Below are positions 23,222-33,687 of a stretch of 64,000 nt of DNA, in pieces. The DNA is from Chondrosia reniformis (taxonomy: Eukaryota; Porifera; Demospongiae; Chondrillida; Chondrillidae), in contig OX359198.1 of the NCBI GenBank assembly GCA_947172415.1, positions 2,759,401-2,823,400 on the forward strand. Direction: 5' to 3'. The stretch's first letter is position 1. Each line of letters opens with the position of its first letter. Under the pieces are notes generated by a model. The model was not told the DNA's origin. It saw nothing but the letters and a program-made list of their open reading frames with translations, and ran no database searches. Position numbers and translations under genes: made by a program.

Positions 23222-25170
23222 TTGGATATAACTCGTGACATCTTCCAAGCCATCAAAAGGCGTAATCACCTCCATAATAAGTTCCTCAAGTCCAGATCAG
23301 AAGACTTATGGAAACTATACAAAGAACAAAGAAATCTAGTAGTAGCAAAACTTCAATCATCCAAGAAACAACACTTTACAAATGTGATCACCAACAGAAC
23401 AGAGCCAACTACCATCTGCAAAGCATTGAAAACAGCTTACGTTGAAAACAGCACAAAACTGCCAACTTCTGCCAAGTGTGACCCAAAGGCCACCGCCCAC
23501 CAATTCAACAATCATTTCAAATCTGTGCGCAACCAACAAAAAAACAGCAAATCATCCCCCTCCTAGTACCCAACTAGGAGGTGACCCAACATGCACCTGA
23601 AGTCCCAAAACTTGAGCTTCAACCAATCTCTATAACTGAATGCCACTCGATGCTCACAAACCTGAACATCAGGTAAGCTACTGGAGCTGACAGTATTCCT
23701 CCCTTCATCATGAAGTACAGTGCAGATGCATTGTCTGGTCCTATATCTGAAATTATAAGCCATTCAATTTTTCAAAACCATGTCCCATCATCTTTCAAGC
23801 AGGCACTTGTAACCCCCATATACAAATCTGATGATCCAAACTGTATGGGTAACTATCGACCTATATCAGTGCTCCCTTCCATTAGCAAACCATTGAATAA
23901 AGTAGTGACTTGTCAATTATCCACCTATCTTGAAACAAACAACCTGTTACACAACCTTCAAGGTGGCTTCCGCTCGTAACACTCAACACAAACTATCCTT
24001 CTGCATGTATCAAATGAGTGGCTCAGCCAAGTGGATGAAGGGCACTTTATTGGAGTAATATTTGTGGACCTTCGTAAGGCATTTGATTCTGTTTATATTC
24101 TCACCTTGATTTAAAAGCTCTATTCTTTTGGACTTACTGAGTCAGCAATCTCTTGGTTTACATCTTACCTTTCTTGTCCATCACAAGCTGTATCAATCAA
24201 TGAGTATTGTTCTACATTTGCCCCAATTTCCAAAGGAGTACCACAAGGCTCAGGACTAGGTCCGCTTCTATTCTCACTCTTCATCAATGATCTACCACTG
24301 AGTTGCAAGAACACATCTACTATCATGTACGCTGATGACACAGCCATCTATATGTCTTCGAAAGACCCCAAGTCAGTGTCCACTACATTGCAGCATACCC
24401 TTGATCATCTTCTTTCCTGACTAAACTACAACCACCTACAGCTCAACATCTCAAAACTAAGTGTATGCTAATAAGACCCAGGAGGAAGCAAGCCTATCAG
24501 CTTCAACTATCCCTCAATAATTCACCTATTGAGCAAGTCAATAAATTCAAATATCTAGGAGTATGGTTTAACGACACCTTATCTTGGGATGATCACATCC
24601 ATTATGTTCATACCTGAGTTTCCGCCAAAATCCACCTTCTCAGGCATTTATCTTGGTTTTTCCCTAACCCAGCATTATCAACTTTCTACCAAGCCTACAT
24701 TCTCCCCATCCTAGACTACTGTGATGTAGTATGCAATGGCACCACCTCCACTAATGTCATCAAGCTGGAGAGATTGCAAAACTACTGTGCGAGAATCATA
24801 CTCACACGAAGCAAGTTATCCTCTGCCACCAATAACAGATTGAGCTTAGGTTGGAGAAGCCTCCAAACCAGGAGGAAGTTACATACAATGAGGATTATCC
24901 TACAGTGCAGAACAGGCTTAGCTCCCAGCTACCTCTCCAAGCTTTTTTAACCAATCTCACACAGCTGTGGCACTAGAAATTCCTCTTCAGACTTAACAAT
25001 TCCAAAATACAACCGACAACAAACCAGCTGCTCTTTCTCCATTCAAGCTGCCAAACTATGGAATAGCCTCCCGAAGCATATCAAGGAATACCAACCTGCA
25101 AGCTTTAAGACACCTCAGGCATATATCAGTCACCTAACCAAACTCGGAACCACCATCCTTACATCCTAAA
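23222..25170 (+). pseudogene. LINE reverse transcriptase and C-terminal region
   Basis: The linker and fingers run from 23222 (DIFQAIKRRNHLHNKF) through GADSIPPFIMKYSADALS and YRPISVLPSISKPLNKVV at about 23685-23910. The palm follows with VDLRKAFDSV (about 24065-24095), VPQGSGLGPLLFSLFINDL (about 24238-24295) and YADD at 24328-24339. The thumb and C-terminal region (FKYLGVWFNDTLSW, then SLPKHIKEY) reach a stop near 25167. Stops are scattered throughout. Confidence 0.88.
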
Positions 25171-25378
25171 TTTGTATATAGAAAATCATCTGCAATTGTA
25201 TTTATATATTTATTTTAATCTGTATTTTAAAGATATATTTTCCCCCTATTTTTTATCATCTATATTTGTATCCACCCCACTCCCTCTTATAACTTATCTA
25301 TTGTAACCTGGGCCTATTGTAAATTAGCCCATGGCTAAGGGATACCTAAGTATAACTAATAATACTTATACTAAAAAA

Positions 25379-26094
25379 AGGCCTTTTATGTCAGAAGCTA
25401 ATCCAGCAAATACTAAAGTTACGAAGTAATATTACTTCAAACCGATGTCATGTAATTTCGGATTCTAGACCGTACATCGCTGAGCGCAAACATTTGTTCA
25501 TATCTACTTGGTGGCTAATCAGACACACTCAAGCCCTGGTCACAGCCGACATTTCAATGGAATCGTTTTGTGACGAGAGAGCATCACTACGGAGAACCGG
25601 AACGGTTGGGGTCATCAAATCGGGGTGTTCTGGGCGATTCAATTAATGCAATTCAAACTTGTTTAGTGGCTAGTCCAGTTGCGATCGTCTTTCTGTGCTT
25701 AGTTGCGGTTATTTCTGTTGCGATTGGCTTCCTCTCTTTGTCTGCTTCGGTCAAAGAACAGTCCATGTATGCCCCTATGCTTGTGCAGCCATGCAAGTGC
25801 ATTTATCCTTGTTAGGTCAAACCATAGGTCAAATGACAGCTGACATAATACAAACTACAGCCCACGTAAACCATTGCTGGCAGCAAAAGCAAACATAGAC
25901 AGTCACACAAAATTATATGGTGCACTGAAAGACTATACTGCTCTATCTGTAGACATGGCTGGTTCTGTCCCCTTTCTTGTGGCTTGCCAGACATTGCCAC
26001 TTCACTCTCATGTCATGAAGTCTCACAGCAAAGCTCCTGTGAATGTGCCATTCACTTCACAGTGGCTTCCCACCTATGGTGGGTATAGCTCAGT
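25379..26094. other. Inner left TIR and 5' region of the pogo-like element
   Basis: 25379-25622 is the inner part of the left TIR. The stretch to 26094 has an 81-codon frame (25570-25815) with a hydrophobic run (VAIVFLCLVAVISVAIGFLSL) that starts inside the TIR. I treat it as 5' untranslated or promoter DNA rather than a membrane protein, because no homologous frame exists in the right TIR and no family is recognised. Confidence 0.5.
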
Positions 26095-27672
26095 GAATAT
26101 GGAGAAGGCAAACGAGGCAGTGGCAGCAGGCAAGATGTGTGTGCAGAAGGTTGCTGAGCAGTATAGTGTCCCCAAGTCTACCTTACATGACAGGGTATCA
26201 GGCAAGGTGGCGCTGAAAGCAAGAAGTGGCAGGAAGTGGCTGCTTACTTATGTGGAAGAAGCGAGTCTCGTTGAATTCCTTGTCGGGTGTGCATCCATTG
26301 GGTATGCTAAGTCACGTAAGGATGTCCTGACAATTGCTCAATAGATTGCCAGAACTCATGATTCCCATGTGGAAGTATCCAAGGAGTGGTGGGACTCTTT
26401 CTGCAAAAGGTATCCTTAGATAATGTTGCGACACACCAAGCCTCTGTCATATGCCAGAGCTAGTGCAAACAATCCAGAGGTCATTGGCAAGTATTTTGAT
26501 CTGCTGGTAGACACCTAGAAAGTCAATGTCTTGACCCAATGCCCTGGCCAGATTTTCAATTTTGATGAGGTTGAAATGCCACTTGTACACAAACCACCAA
26601 AGGTCATCTTACATGTGGGTCAAAAGCACCCATATGCTGTTACTTATGGCGACAAAGGCCAAATCACTATCTTGGCATGCGCAAGTGCCAGCGGATATAG
26701 CATTCTATCGATGGCTATTTTCGATCAAAAACAGCTTCAGCCTTAAATGACAGTCGATGAAGTGCCTGGAACCCTTTACGTCCTGTCCAACAATGGCTCT
26801 TTGGGGAGTGGTTTAAACACCACTTCTTAGTACATGCACCTTCAGCCCGGCCACTACACCTGCTCCTAGACGGCCATGCATCTCATTATGACCAGGGAGT
26901 GCTTAGAATAGCTGCAGAGGAGGAAATAATTCTTTTTTGCTTGCCACCTCATACCATGCACCTCCTCCAGCCTCTAGACAATGGGTTGTTTCCTCCATAA
27001 AGGGCCACTGGAGAAGGGAATGCCAGCGATTTTATGCGCAAAACCCTGGCAATGTTCTAAATTGGCGAAATTTCATGGGAGTGTTCCAAAAGGCTTGGGT
27101 ACAGGGGATGTCAATCTCAAATGTCATTGGGTGCTTTCATGCAACAGGAGTATATCCCATTAACAGAAGAGTTCCACTTTCACAACTTCAACAGGAGACG
27201 AGCAGCAGCCCTACACACAGTGGATCCACTCCTTATGTGCCTTTCTGCACTCCCCAAAAAGAAGGTGCTACTAATGCCATGCCAGCATGCACTCAGCCAC
27301 CCCAGCCCCCCACCTTTACAGCTGATGAGGTAGAACAGTTCCAAGCATGTTTCCTGGAGTCATCTGACTCCAGGTATGCCCTTTGGCTAGAAACATTCTA
27401 CCCTCAATCACATGCTAAAGTGAGACCAGGAGCTTTGGAGACAATTTTAGAGCGTCCACCACCACCAGCACAGCAAAAGGCACACAAGAACTCTCTTGAC
27501 TGTGGGCGGGTTCTCACAAGTGAACAATGCATCACAGAGAAGGAGGATCGAGAAAGCTGAGGAGAAGAAGAAGAAGCAGGAGGAGAAAGAGCAGCAAATG
27601 AAAGAACGTGAAAGAAAAAGAGAACAGAAATCTGAGCAGGAGGCAACAAAGAAGAAAAAAGGTAAAGCATAG
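26095..27672 (+). pseudogene. pogo/Tigger-type transposase (Psq HTH plus DDE_1)
   Basis: The N-terminus has a Psq-like helix-turn-helix (EAVAAGKMCVQKVAEQYSVP, then KSTLHDRVSGK; about 26110-26210). A CENP-B-type HTH with KEWWDSFCKRYP follows (about 26370-26420). The DDE_1 catalytic Asp codons are at 26564-26566 (FNFDE), 26869-26871 (LLLDGHASHY) and 26977-26979 (LQPLDNG), giving 35 residues between the last two. The usual FDETG reads FDEVE. Stops (26342-26344, 26418-26420, 26517-26519) and frame changes between the motifs make it non-functional. A Lys/Glu-rich coiled segment (27545-27672) follows, probably nuclear-localising. It leads into a separate PHD exon. Confidence 0.87.
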
Positions 27673-27796
27673 TCTCCTCATTCAAATAAATATGGTACCA
27701 GCTCCTGGAATAAATATTTTACATTAACAGTAAGTATGTCACCACTCTGTGCATTGCTTACCTTTTGTAGGATGACAGCCTACTGCAATCACGCAA

Positions 27797-28153
27797 GTGG
27801 ATAGCCAAACAACTCCACCGCACACAGTACAGTCAGCACAGTTGTCTTCCGCAGACATCAGGCAATATCTAAGGCTGCTAGAAGAGGGTTACGACTTACC
27901 GGACCCACGGTACTTGCAGTGGAAGGACAACACCATGGGAGCACTGCCAGAGGATGACTTGAAGTCAGGGTGTCATACTAAAGAATGTGGAAACCCGAGA
28001 GCCTGTCAGTTTGTTCGGTGTGATGCCTGCCAACGATGGTACCACTGTCTTTGTGCAGGAATAAGCCAAAAGAAGGCTGAAGCCACAAATTACATTTGTC
28101 CTGAGTGTTCTTCAGCATCTCAGACAGTAACCACGCTTTTGAGTACTAGGTAG
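27797..28153 (+). pseudogene. PHD-finger exon of the pogo-like transposase gene
   Basis: This 118-codon frame contains CHTKECGNPRACQFVRCDAC, QRWYHCLCAG and YICPECS, a C4HC3-type PHD finger at about 27975-28110. A splice acceptor (TTTTGTAG, ending 27770) lies just upstream, so the exon probably joins the Lys/Glu-rich tail of the transposase. The stop at 28151-28153 is 55 bp before the right TIR. C-terminal PHD fingers on DDE_1 transposases are common in marine invertebrates and may target chromatin, but that role here is inference. Confidence 0.75.
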
Positions 28154-28207
28154 CATCTCCTCCATTTACTTTGCCTCCATTGGTTTTTCTTTTTTTTCTA
28201 AATGAGA

Positions 28208-28588
28208 TTTTTGATGACCCCAACCCTTCCGGTTCTCCATAGCAATGCTCACTCATCGTAAAGCGATTCCATTTGAAACGTCAGCTGTGACCAGGACTTG
28301 AGTGTGTCCAATTAGCCATTAAGTAGATATGAACAAATGTTTGCACTCAGCGATGTAATGTCTAGAATCTGAAATTACCTGACATAGGTTCGAAGTAATA
28401 TTACTTTGTAACCTTTGTATTTGCTGGATTAGCTTCTGACATAAAGGGCCTATCCAGATCCAGCATTATGTACGGTGTTATATTTCTCTGCTCAACATAA
28501 GGGCCAAGAATGGGGAGAAACGAACGGCTTACGACTGAGATCTGGATTCCGATTATAGATGTCGTCCGAAAATGGATGTCTGACTTAC
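28208..28588. repeat. Inner right TIR of the pogo-like element
   Basis: Reverse complement of 21589-21724 plus 25379-25622. It is uninterrupted here and shows the state of the left arm before the LINE inserted. The block CTTCTGACATAAAGGGCCTA is the region where the left arm was opened. Confidence 0.88.
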
Positions 28589-29353
28589 TTTGCTGGCTAT
28601 ACACTCAAGTACACTACACAGTGAAATTTACTCGCAAATATATAAAATACGAAAATTACAATCAAGTACTACTCAGGACAAGTTGCAAATTTAAGAAGTC
28701 AAATTACATTCAAGTACTACACAGTACAAGTTACAACTTTAATAGTTCAAATTACATTCAAGTACTACACAGTACAAGTCACAAATTTAAGAGGTCCAAG
28801 TGACTAGTATATAATATTAAAATTACAATCAAGTACTAGCTACACATGCAGTGCAAGTTAAAAATTTAAAGAGATCCAAATGACCCATAGGATAATCAAT
28901 ATTTTAAACAGTACAAGACTTTAGTCGCAATGTTGCAGGCTTTGAAATCCTCAACCACTGCATAGAGAGTAGTAGTTGATACACATCATCCAAGGTAGGA
29001 CACAGGGTCAACCAATTACCTTTTCACACCTTAGAATAGACTGCAGATGCATCATCTTCAGTGTATACTAAGGTGTGAAAAGGTAATTGGTAGGTCATGT
29101 GTTCTATCTTGCAATTGGATGATCTGTATCAAATACTTCTCTCTATGCAGTAGTTGAAAATTTCAAAGGCTGCAACAGTGTGACTAAGTCTTGTACTGTT
29201 TAAAATACTGATTATCCTATGGGTCATTTGAATCTCTTTAAATTTGTAACTTACACTGCATGTGTAGCTAGTACCTGATTGTCATCTTAATATTTTATAT
29301 ATTTGCCAGTAACTCTCACTCTGTAGTGTACTTGATTGTAATTAGCCAGCAAA
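28589..29353. mobile_element. 765-bp foldback element II inserted in the right TIR
   Basis: The ends are TTTGCTGGCTA (28589) and TAGCCAGCAAA (to 29353). The arms pair through most of their length: CAATCAAGTAC, ATCCAAATGACCCATAGGATA, TTTAAACAGTACAAGAC, GGCTTTGAAAT and ACCAATTACCTTTTCACACC. The centre is near 29050. The left arm has extra tandem copies of a short CAAGTACTACACAGTACAAG unit (28650-28790). No coding capacity is visible. It interrupts the right TIR between GGATGTCTGACTTAC and TTTCACTATAC, which are nearly adjacent in the left TIR. The core hairpin is shared with foldback I. Confidence 0.87.
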
Positions 29354-29464
29354 TAATTTCACTATACTTAGGCATTCACTATGAGCAATTTCGTTATCAT
29401 ATTCTACTGTACATGTATGTACACATGGAAATGTACACACATGGATAAGAATAAAGCCTTGCTG
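29354..29464. repeat. Outer right TIR of the pogo-like element
   Basis: Reverse complement of 21488-21588, including CATTCACTATGAGCAATTTC and ATGGATAAGAATAAAGCC. Satellite DNA begins within about ten bases of its end, so the transposon appears to have inserted at or next to the satellite edge. Confidence 0.82.
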
Positions 29465-29469
29465 TCCAT

Positions 29470-32400
29470 CAAAAAGTACATATAAATAGTACATAAAACC
29501 AGTACATAAAACTAGTTCTTACAACTAATAACTAGTACATACAACTAGTACATACAACTAGTTCATACAATTAGTACATACAACTAGTATATACAACTAA
29601 TACATAAAATTAGTACATAAAACTAGTACACACAATTAGTACATACAACTAGTATATATAAATAGTACACACAATAAGTATATACCACTAGCACATACAA
29701 CTGGTACCTAAGACTAGTACAAACAACTAGTAACTAGTACATACAACTAATACATAAAATTAGTACATACAACAAGTAACTAGAACATACAACTAGTACC
29801 TACTACTAGTACATAAAACTAGTACATACAAGTAGTTCATACAACTTGTACATACAAGTAGTTAATACAACTAGTACATACAAGTTGTACATACAACTAG
29901 TACCAACAACTAACACATACAACTAGTATATATAAATAGTACACACAATAAGTATATACCACTAGCACATACAACTGGTACCTAAGACTAGTACAAACAA
30001 CTAGTAACTAGTACATACAACTAATACATAAAATTAGTACATACAACAAGTAACTAGTACATACAACTAGTACCAACAACTAGTACATACAACTAGTACA
30101 TACAATTAGTACATAAAACTTGTACATACAAGTAGTTAATACAACTAGTACATACAAGTTGTACATACAACTAGTACCAACAACTAACACATACAACTAG
30201 TACTTTCAAGTACTACCTCGAAGTATATACTACAGATAACTAGCATATAGAACTAATATATAGAACTAATAAATAAAACTAGTACATACAACTAGTACAT
30301 ACAACTATTAAATCGAAGTACTACATTCAACTAGAACATACAACTAGTACTTACAACTGGTATATACAACTAGTTCATACAACTAGTATATACAAATTGT
30401 ACATACAACTACTACATACAACTAGTACATGCAACTAATATATACAACTAGTACATACATCTAGTATATACAACTAGTGAATATAACTAGTATATACAAC
30501 TAGTACCTACAACTAGTACAGACAACTAGTACATACAACTAGTACATGCAACTTGTAACTAGTACATACAACTGGTACCTTCAACTAGTATATAAAACTA
30601 GTATATACAAGTAGTTCATACACCTAGTACATACAAGTAGTATGTACAACTAGTACATATAACTAGTTCATACAACTAGTACTTACAACTACTACATACA
30701 ACTGGTACCTTCAACTAGTACATAAAACTAGTATATACAAGTAGTTCATACACCTAGTACATACAAGTAGTACATACAGCTAGTACATATAATTAGTTCA
30801 TACAACTAGTACTTACAACTGGTACATAAAACTAGAGTCTACAAATAGTACCTACAACTAGTACAAACAACTAGTACATACAACTAGTACATAAAACAAG
30901 CATAAACAACTAGTTCATACAACCACTACATCGAAGTACTACATACAACTAGAACATACAACTAATACCTACAACTAGTATATACAACTAGTTCATACAA
31001 CAAGTATATACAACTAGACCACTACCTGGAACTAATACATACAACTAGTACACACAACTAGTACATACAACTTGTACATACAACTTATATCTAATATGCA
31101 CAACTAGTATCTAGTACATACAACTAGGACATACAACTAGAACCTACAACTAGTACATACAACTAGTACATACAAATAGTATGTAAAACAAGCACAAAGA
31201 ACTAGTAACTAGTACATACAACTAGTATATATAAATAGTACACACAATAAGTATATACCACTAGCACATACAACTGGTACCTAAGACTAGTACAAACAAC
31301 TAGTAACTAGTACATACAACTAATACATAAAATTAGTACATACAACAAGTAACTAGTACATACAACTAGTACCAACAACTAGTACATACAACTAGTACAT
31401 ACAATTAGTACATAAAACTTGTACATACAAGTAGTTAATACAACTAGTACATACAAGTTGTACATACAACTAGTACCAACAACTAACACATACAACTAGT
31501 ACTTTCAAGTACTACCTCGAAGTATATACTACAGATAACTAGCATATAGAACTAATATATAGAACTAATAAATAAAACTAGTACATACAACTAGTACATA
31601 CAACTATTAAATCGAAGTACTACATTCAACTAGAACATACAACTAGTACTTACAACTGGTATATACAACTAGTTCATACAACTAGTATATACAAATTGTA
31701 CATACAACTACTACATACAACTAGTACATGCAACTAATATATACAACTAGTACATACATCTAGTATATACAACTAGTGAATATAACTAGTATATACAACT
31801 AGTACCTACAACTAGTACAGACAACTAGTACATACAACTAGTACATGCAACTTGTAACTAGTACATACAACTGGTACCTTCAACTAGTATATAAAACTAG
31901 TATATACAAGTAGTTCATACACCTAGTACATACAAGTAGTATGTACAACTAGTACATATAACTAGTTCATACAACTAGTACTTACAACTACTACATACAA
32001 CTGGTACCTTCAACTAGTACATAAAACTAGTATATACAAGTAGTTCATACACCTAGTACATACAAGTAGTACATACAGCTAGTACATATAATTAGTTCAT
32101 ACAACTAGTACTTACAACTGGTACATAAAACTAGAGTCTACAAATAGTACCTACAACTAGTACAAACAACTAGTACATACAACTAGTACATAAAACAAGC
32201 ATAAACAACTAGTTCATACAACCACTACATCGAAGTACTACATACAACTAGAACATACAACTAATACCTACAACTAGTATATACAACTAGTTCATACAAC
32301 AAGTATATACAACTAGACCACTACCTGGAACTAATACATACAACTAGTACACACAACTAGTACATACAACTTGTACATACAACTTATATCTAATATGCAC

Positions 32401-32910
32401 AACTAGTATCTAGTACATACAACTAGGACATACAACTAGAACCTACAACTAGTACATACAACTAGTACATACAAATAGTATGTAAAACAAGCACAAAGAA
32501 CTAGTAACTAGTACATACAACTAGTATATACAACTAGAACACACAACTACTACATAAAACTAATACATACAACTAGTACATACAAATAAAACATACAAGT
32601 AGTACATACAACTGGTACATAAACCCAGTGCATACAACTAGTATCTTTACTTACAACTAGTATCTAATATATACAACTAGTACATAAAACTAGTACCTAC
32701 AACTAGTACATACAACTAGTGCTTAAAAGTAGTAACTAGTACATACGAGTAGTACATATAACTAGTCCATACAACTAGTTCATACAACTAGTACATACAA
32801 CTAGTACATAAAACTAGTATATACAACTAGAATATACAACTATATAGTACATACAATTGGTACATACAACTAGTACATACAACTAGTACATATAACTATA
32901 TATATGTATC
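29470..32910 (+). repeat. ACTAGTACATACA-type satellite array (main block)
   Basis: The block consists of degenerate copies of a roughly 13-bp unit, CTAGTACATACAA, that contains two palindromes (ACTAGT and GTAC). Variants include CTAGTATATACAA, CTAGTTCATACAA, CTGGTACCTACAA and AAGTAGTACATAC. Unit length is mostly 13 bp with occasional 6-bp ACTAGT-ACTAGT steps. It has no coding content. Its left edge abuts the TIR of the pogo-like transposon. Confidence 0.95.
29915..32530 (+). repeat. 1,299-bp near-identical tandem duplication inside the satellite
   Basis: Landmarks recur exactly 1,299 bp apart: AATCGAAGTACTACATTC at 30311 and 31610, and ATGTAAAACAAGCACAAAG at 31181 and 32480. The first unit is about 29915-31213 and the second 31214-32512, with identity running to about 32529. 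Units inside one copy are divergent from each other, yet the two long copies look identical by eye, so the duplication is recent. A partial third copy of the first 130 bp is at 29653-29780. Confidence 0.93.
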
Positions 32911-32965
32911 TAATATAGCTCTATGTCTATCCACTTTTTATTGTATTTCCCTGTCCTATCTTCAG

Positions 32966-33440
32966 ATGTCTGTTGCAGGAATATGATTGAGGAGTTATCT
33001 GATTGGGTGATTACTAAAGACCTCTTGCCACCCCCAACCGCTATGTCAGATATCTCTACATACCAGGAAACCTTAAAAAGAGCCATGATTTCTAAGTCTG
33101 ACGTAAAACACCTTTTAAACTATCAACTTAATTATGCATCATTGTCATGTGTGCACAGATAGAACCATTTCCGCCATTAATGGTGCTAGTCGTTACCGCA
33201 TAAAATTGCCCACTAAGCAGATGTGGAAGATATTTGCTAGAGATAATATGGAGGTTCCTGTGAAAATCAAAGAAAATGTAAGTCTGAGAATCTTTGAAGT
33301 TTCTGGCAAAAAGAGAAATTCATAGAATGAAAGCACTGAACATCCAAAGAAAATCGCTGTTTCAACTCCTGTAGTAATTCGCACTACGTTTTCTCCAGCA
33401 ACCTTACCGGCAACTTCTCTTCCCATGGACGCCTTCAAGT
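32966..33440 (+). pseudogene. Unrecognised ORF fragments downstream of the satellite
   Basis: A likely splice acceptor (TATCTTCAG at about 32957-32965) precedes a frame reading CCRNMIEELSDWVITKDLLPPP and ending at a stop at 33160-33162. An overlapping frame continues with RYRIKLPTKQMWKIFARDN and SLRIFEVSGKKRNS to 33325. I do not recognise a family. The two frames could be one decayed exon with a frameshift near 33150, or an exon of the SLC26-like gene's neighbour. No initiator is evident. Confidence 0.35.
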
Positions 33441-33687
33441 GAGTTGTTGTAGGGTGATGTTATCCTTAAGTAGTCCTTTCATAAGCTAATACTCATAGGC
33501 AAACAGAAAAAAGTTAGCAGCTATATACAGGAACACAGTCACTCTGTTTGTTCAAAAACATTTGTGCTGGATATTGTTGTGGTTTAAGCCAACCACACAA
33601 TGGTAAAATTTCCAAAACTACAGTATACATACATTCTTACGTACAATCCCTTGCATTAAATGGGTATTTTTAACTTTTTGTGTTTAG

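Larger units (their letters stand above)
21725..25378 (+). mobile_element. CR1/L2-like LINE inserted in the left TIR
   Basis: The LINE encodes a PHD-like cysteine cluster, an AP-type endonuclease and an RT with YADD, and ends in a short tail (AATACTTATACTAAAAAAA). It interrupts the TIR between ...AGATCTGGA and GGCCTTTTATG, which are adjacent in the intact right TIR. Stops and frameshifts occur in every domain, for example at 24417-24419 and 24616-24618, so the copy is dead. Assignment to the CR1/L2 group rests on the PHD plus AP-endonuclease architecture and the short-repeat tail. Confidence 0.85.
21488..29464 (+). mobile_element. pogo/Tigger-like DNA transposon with ~490-bp TIRs, carrying nested insertions
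   Basis: Left TIR pieces at 21488-21724 and 25379-25622 are reverse complements of right TIR pieces at 29354-29464 and 28208-28588. Shared blocks include CATCCATTTTCRGACGACATC, TTTATGTCAGAAGCTAATCC and CACTCAAGYCCTGGTCACAG. In the right arm GGATCTGGATAGG is continuous, whereas in the left arm the same place is opened by a LINE (21725-25378). Conversely, the right arm is opened by a foldback element (28589-29353) where the left arm is continuous. The element encodes a pogo-type transposase with a PHD finger. Its transposase is broken. Confidence 0.88.

Noticed and set aside
25570-25815. Possible small membrane protein (hydrophobic run VAIVFLCLVAVISVAIGF)
   Set aside because: It starts inside the left TIR of the pogo-like element, has no family signature, and no equivalent frame exists in the right TIR.
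29470-32910. CRISPR-like array
   Set aside because: Units are contiguous 13-mers without unique spacers, and the setting is clearly eukaryotic transposon DNA.
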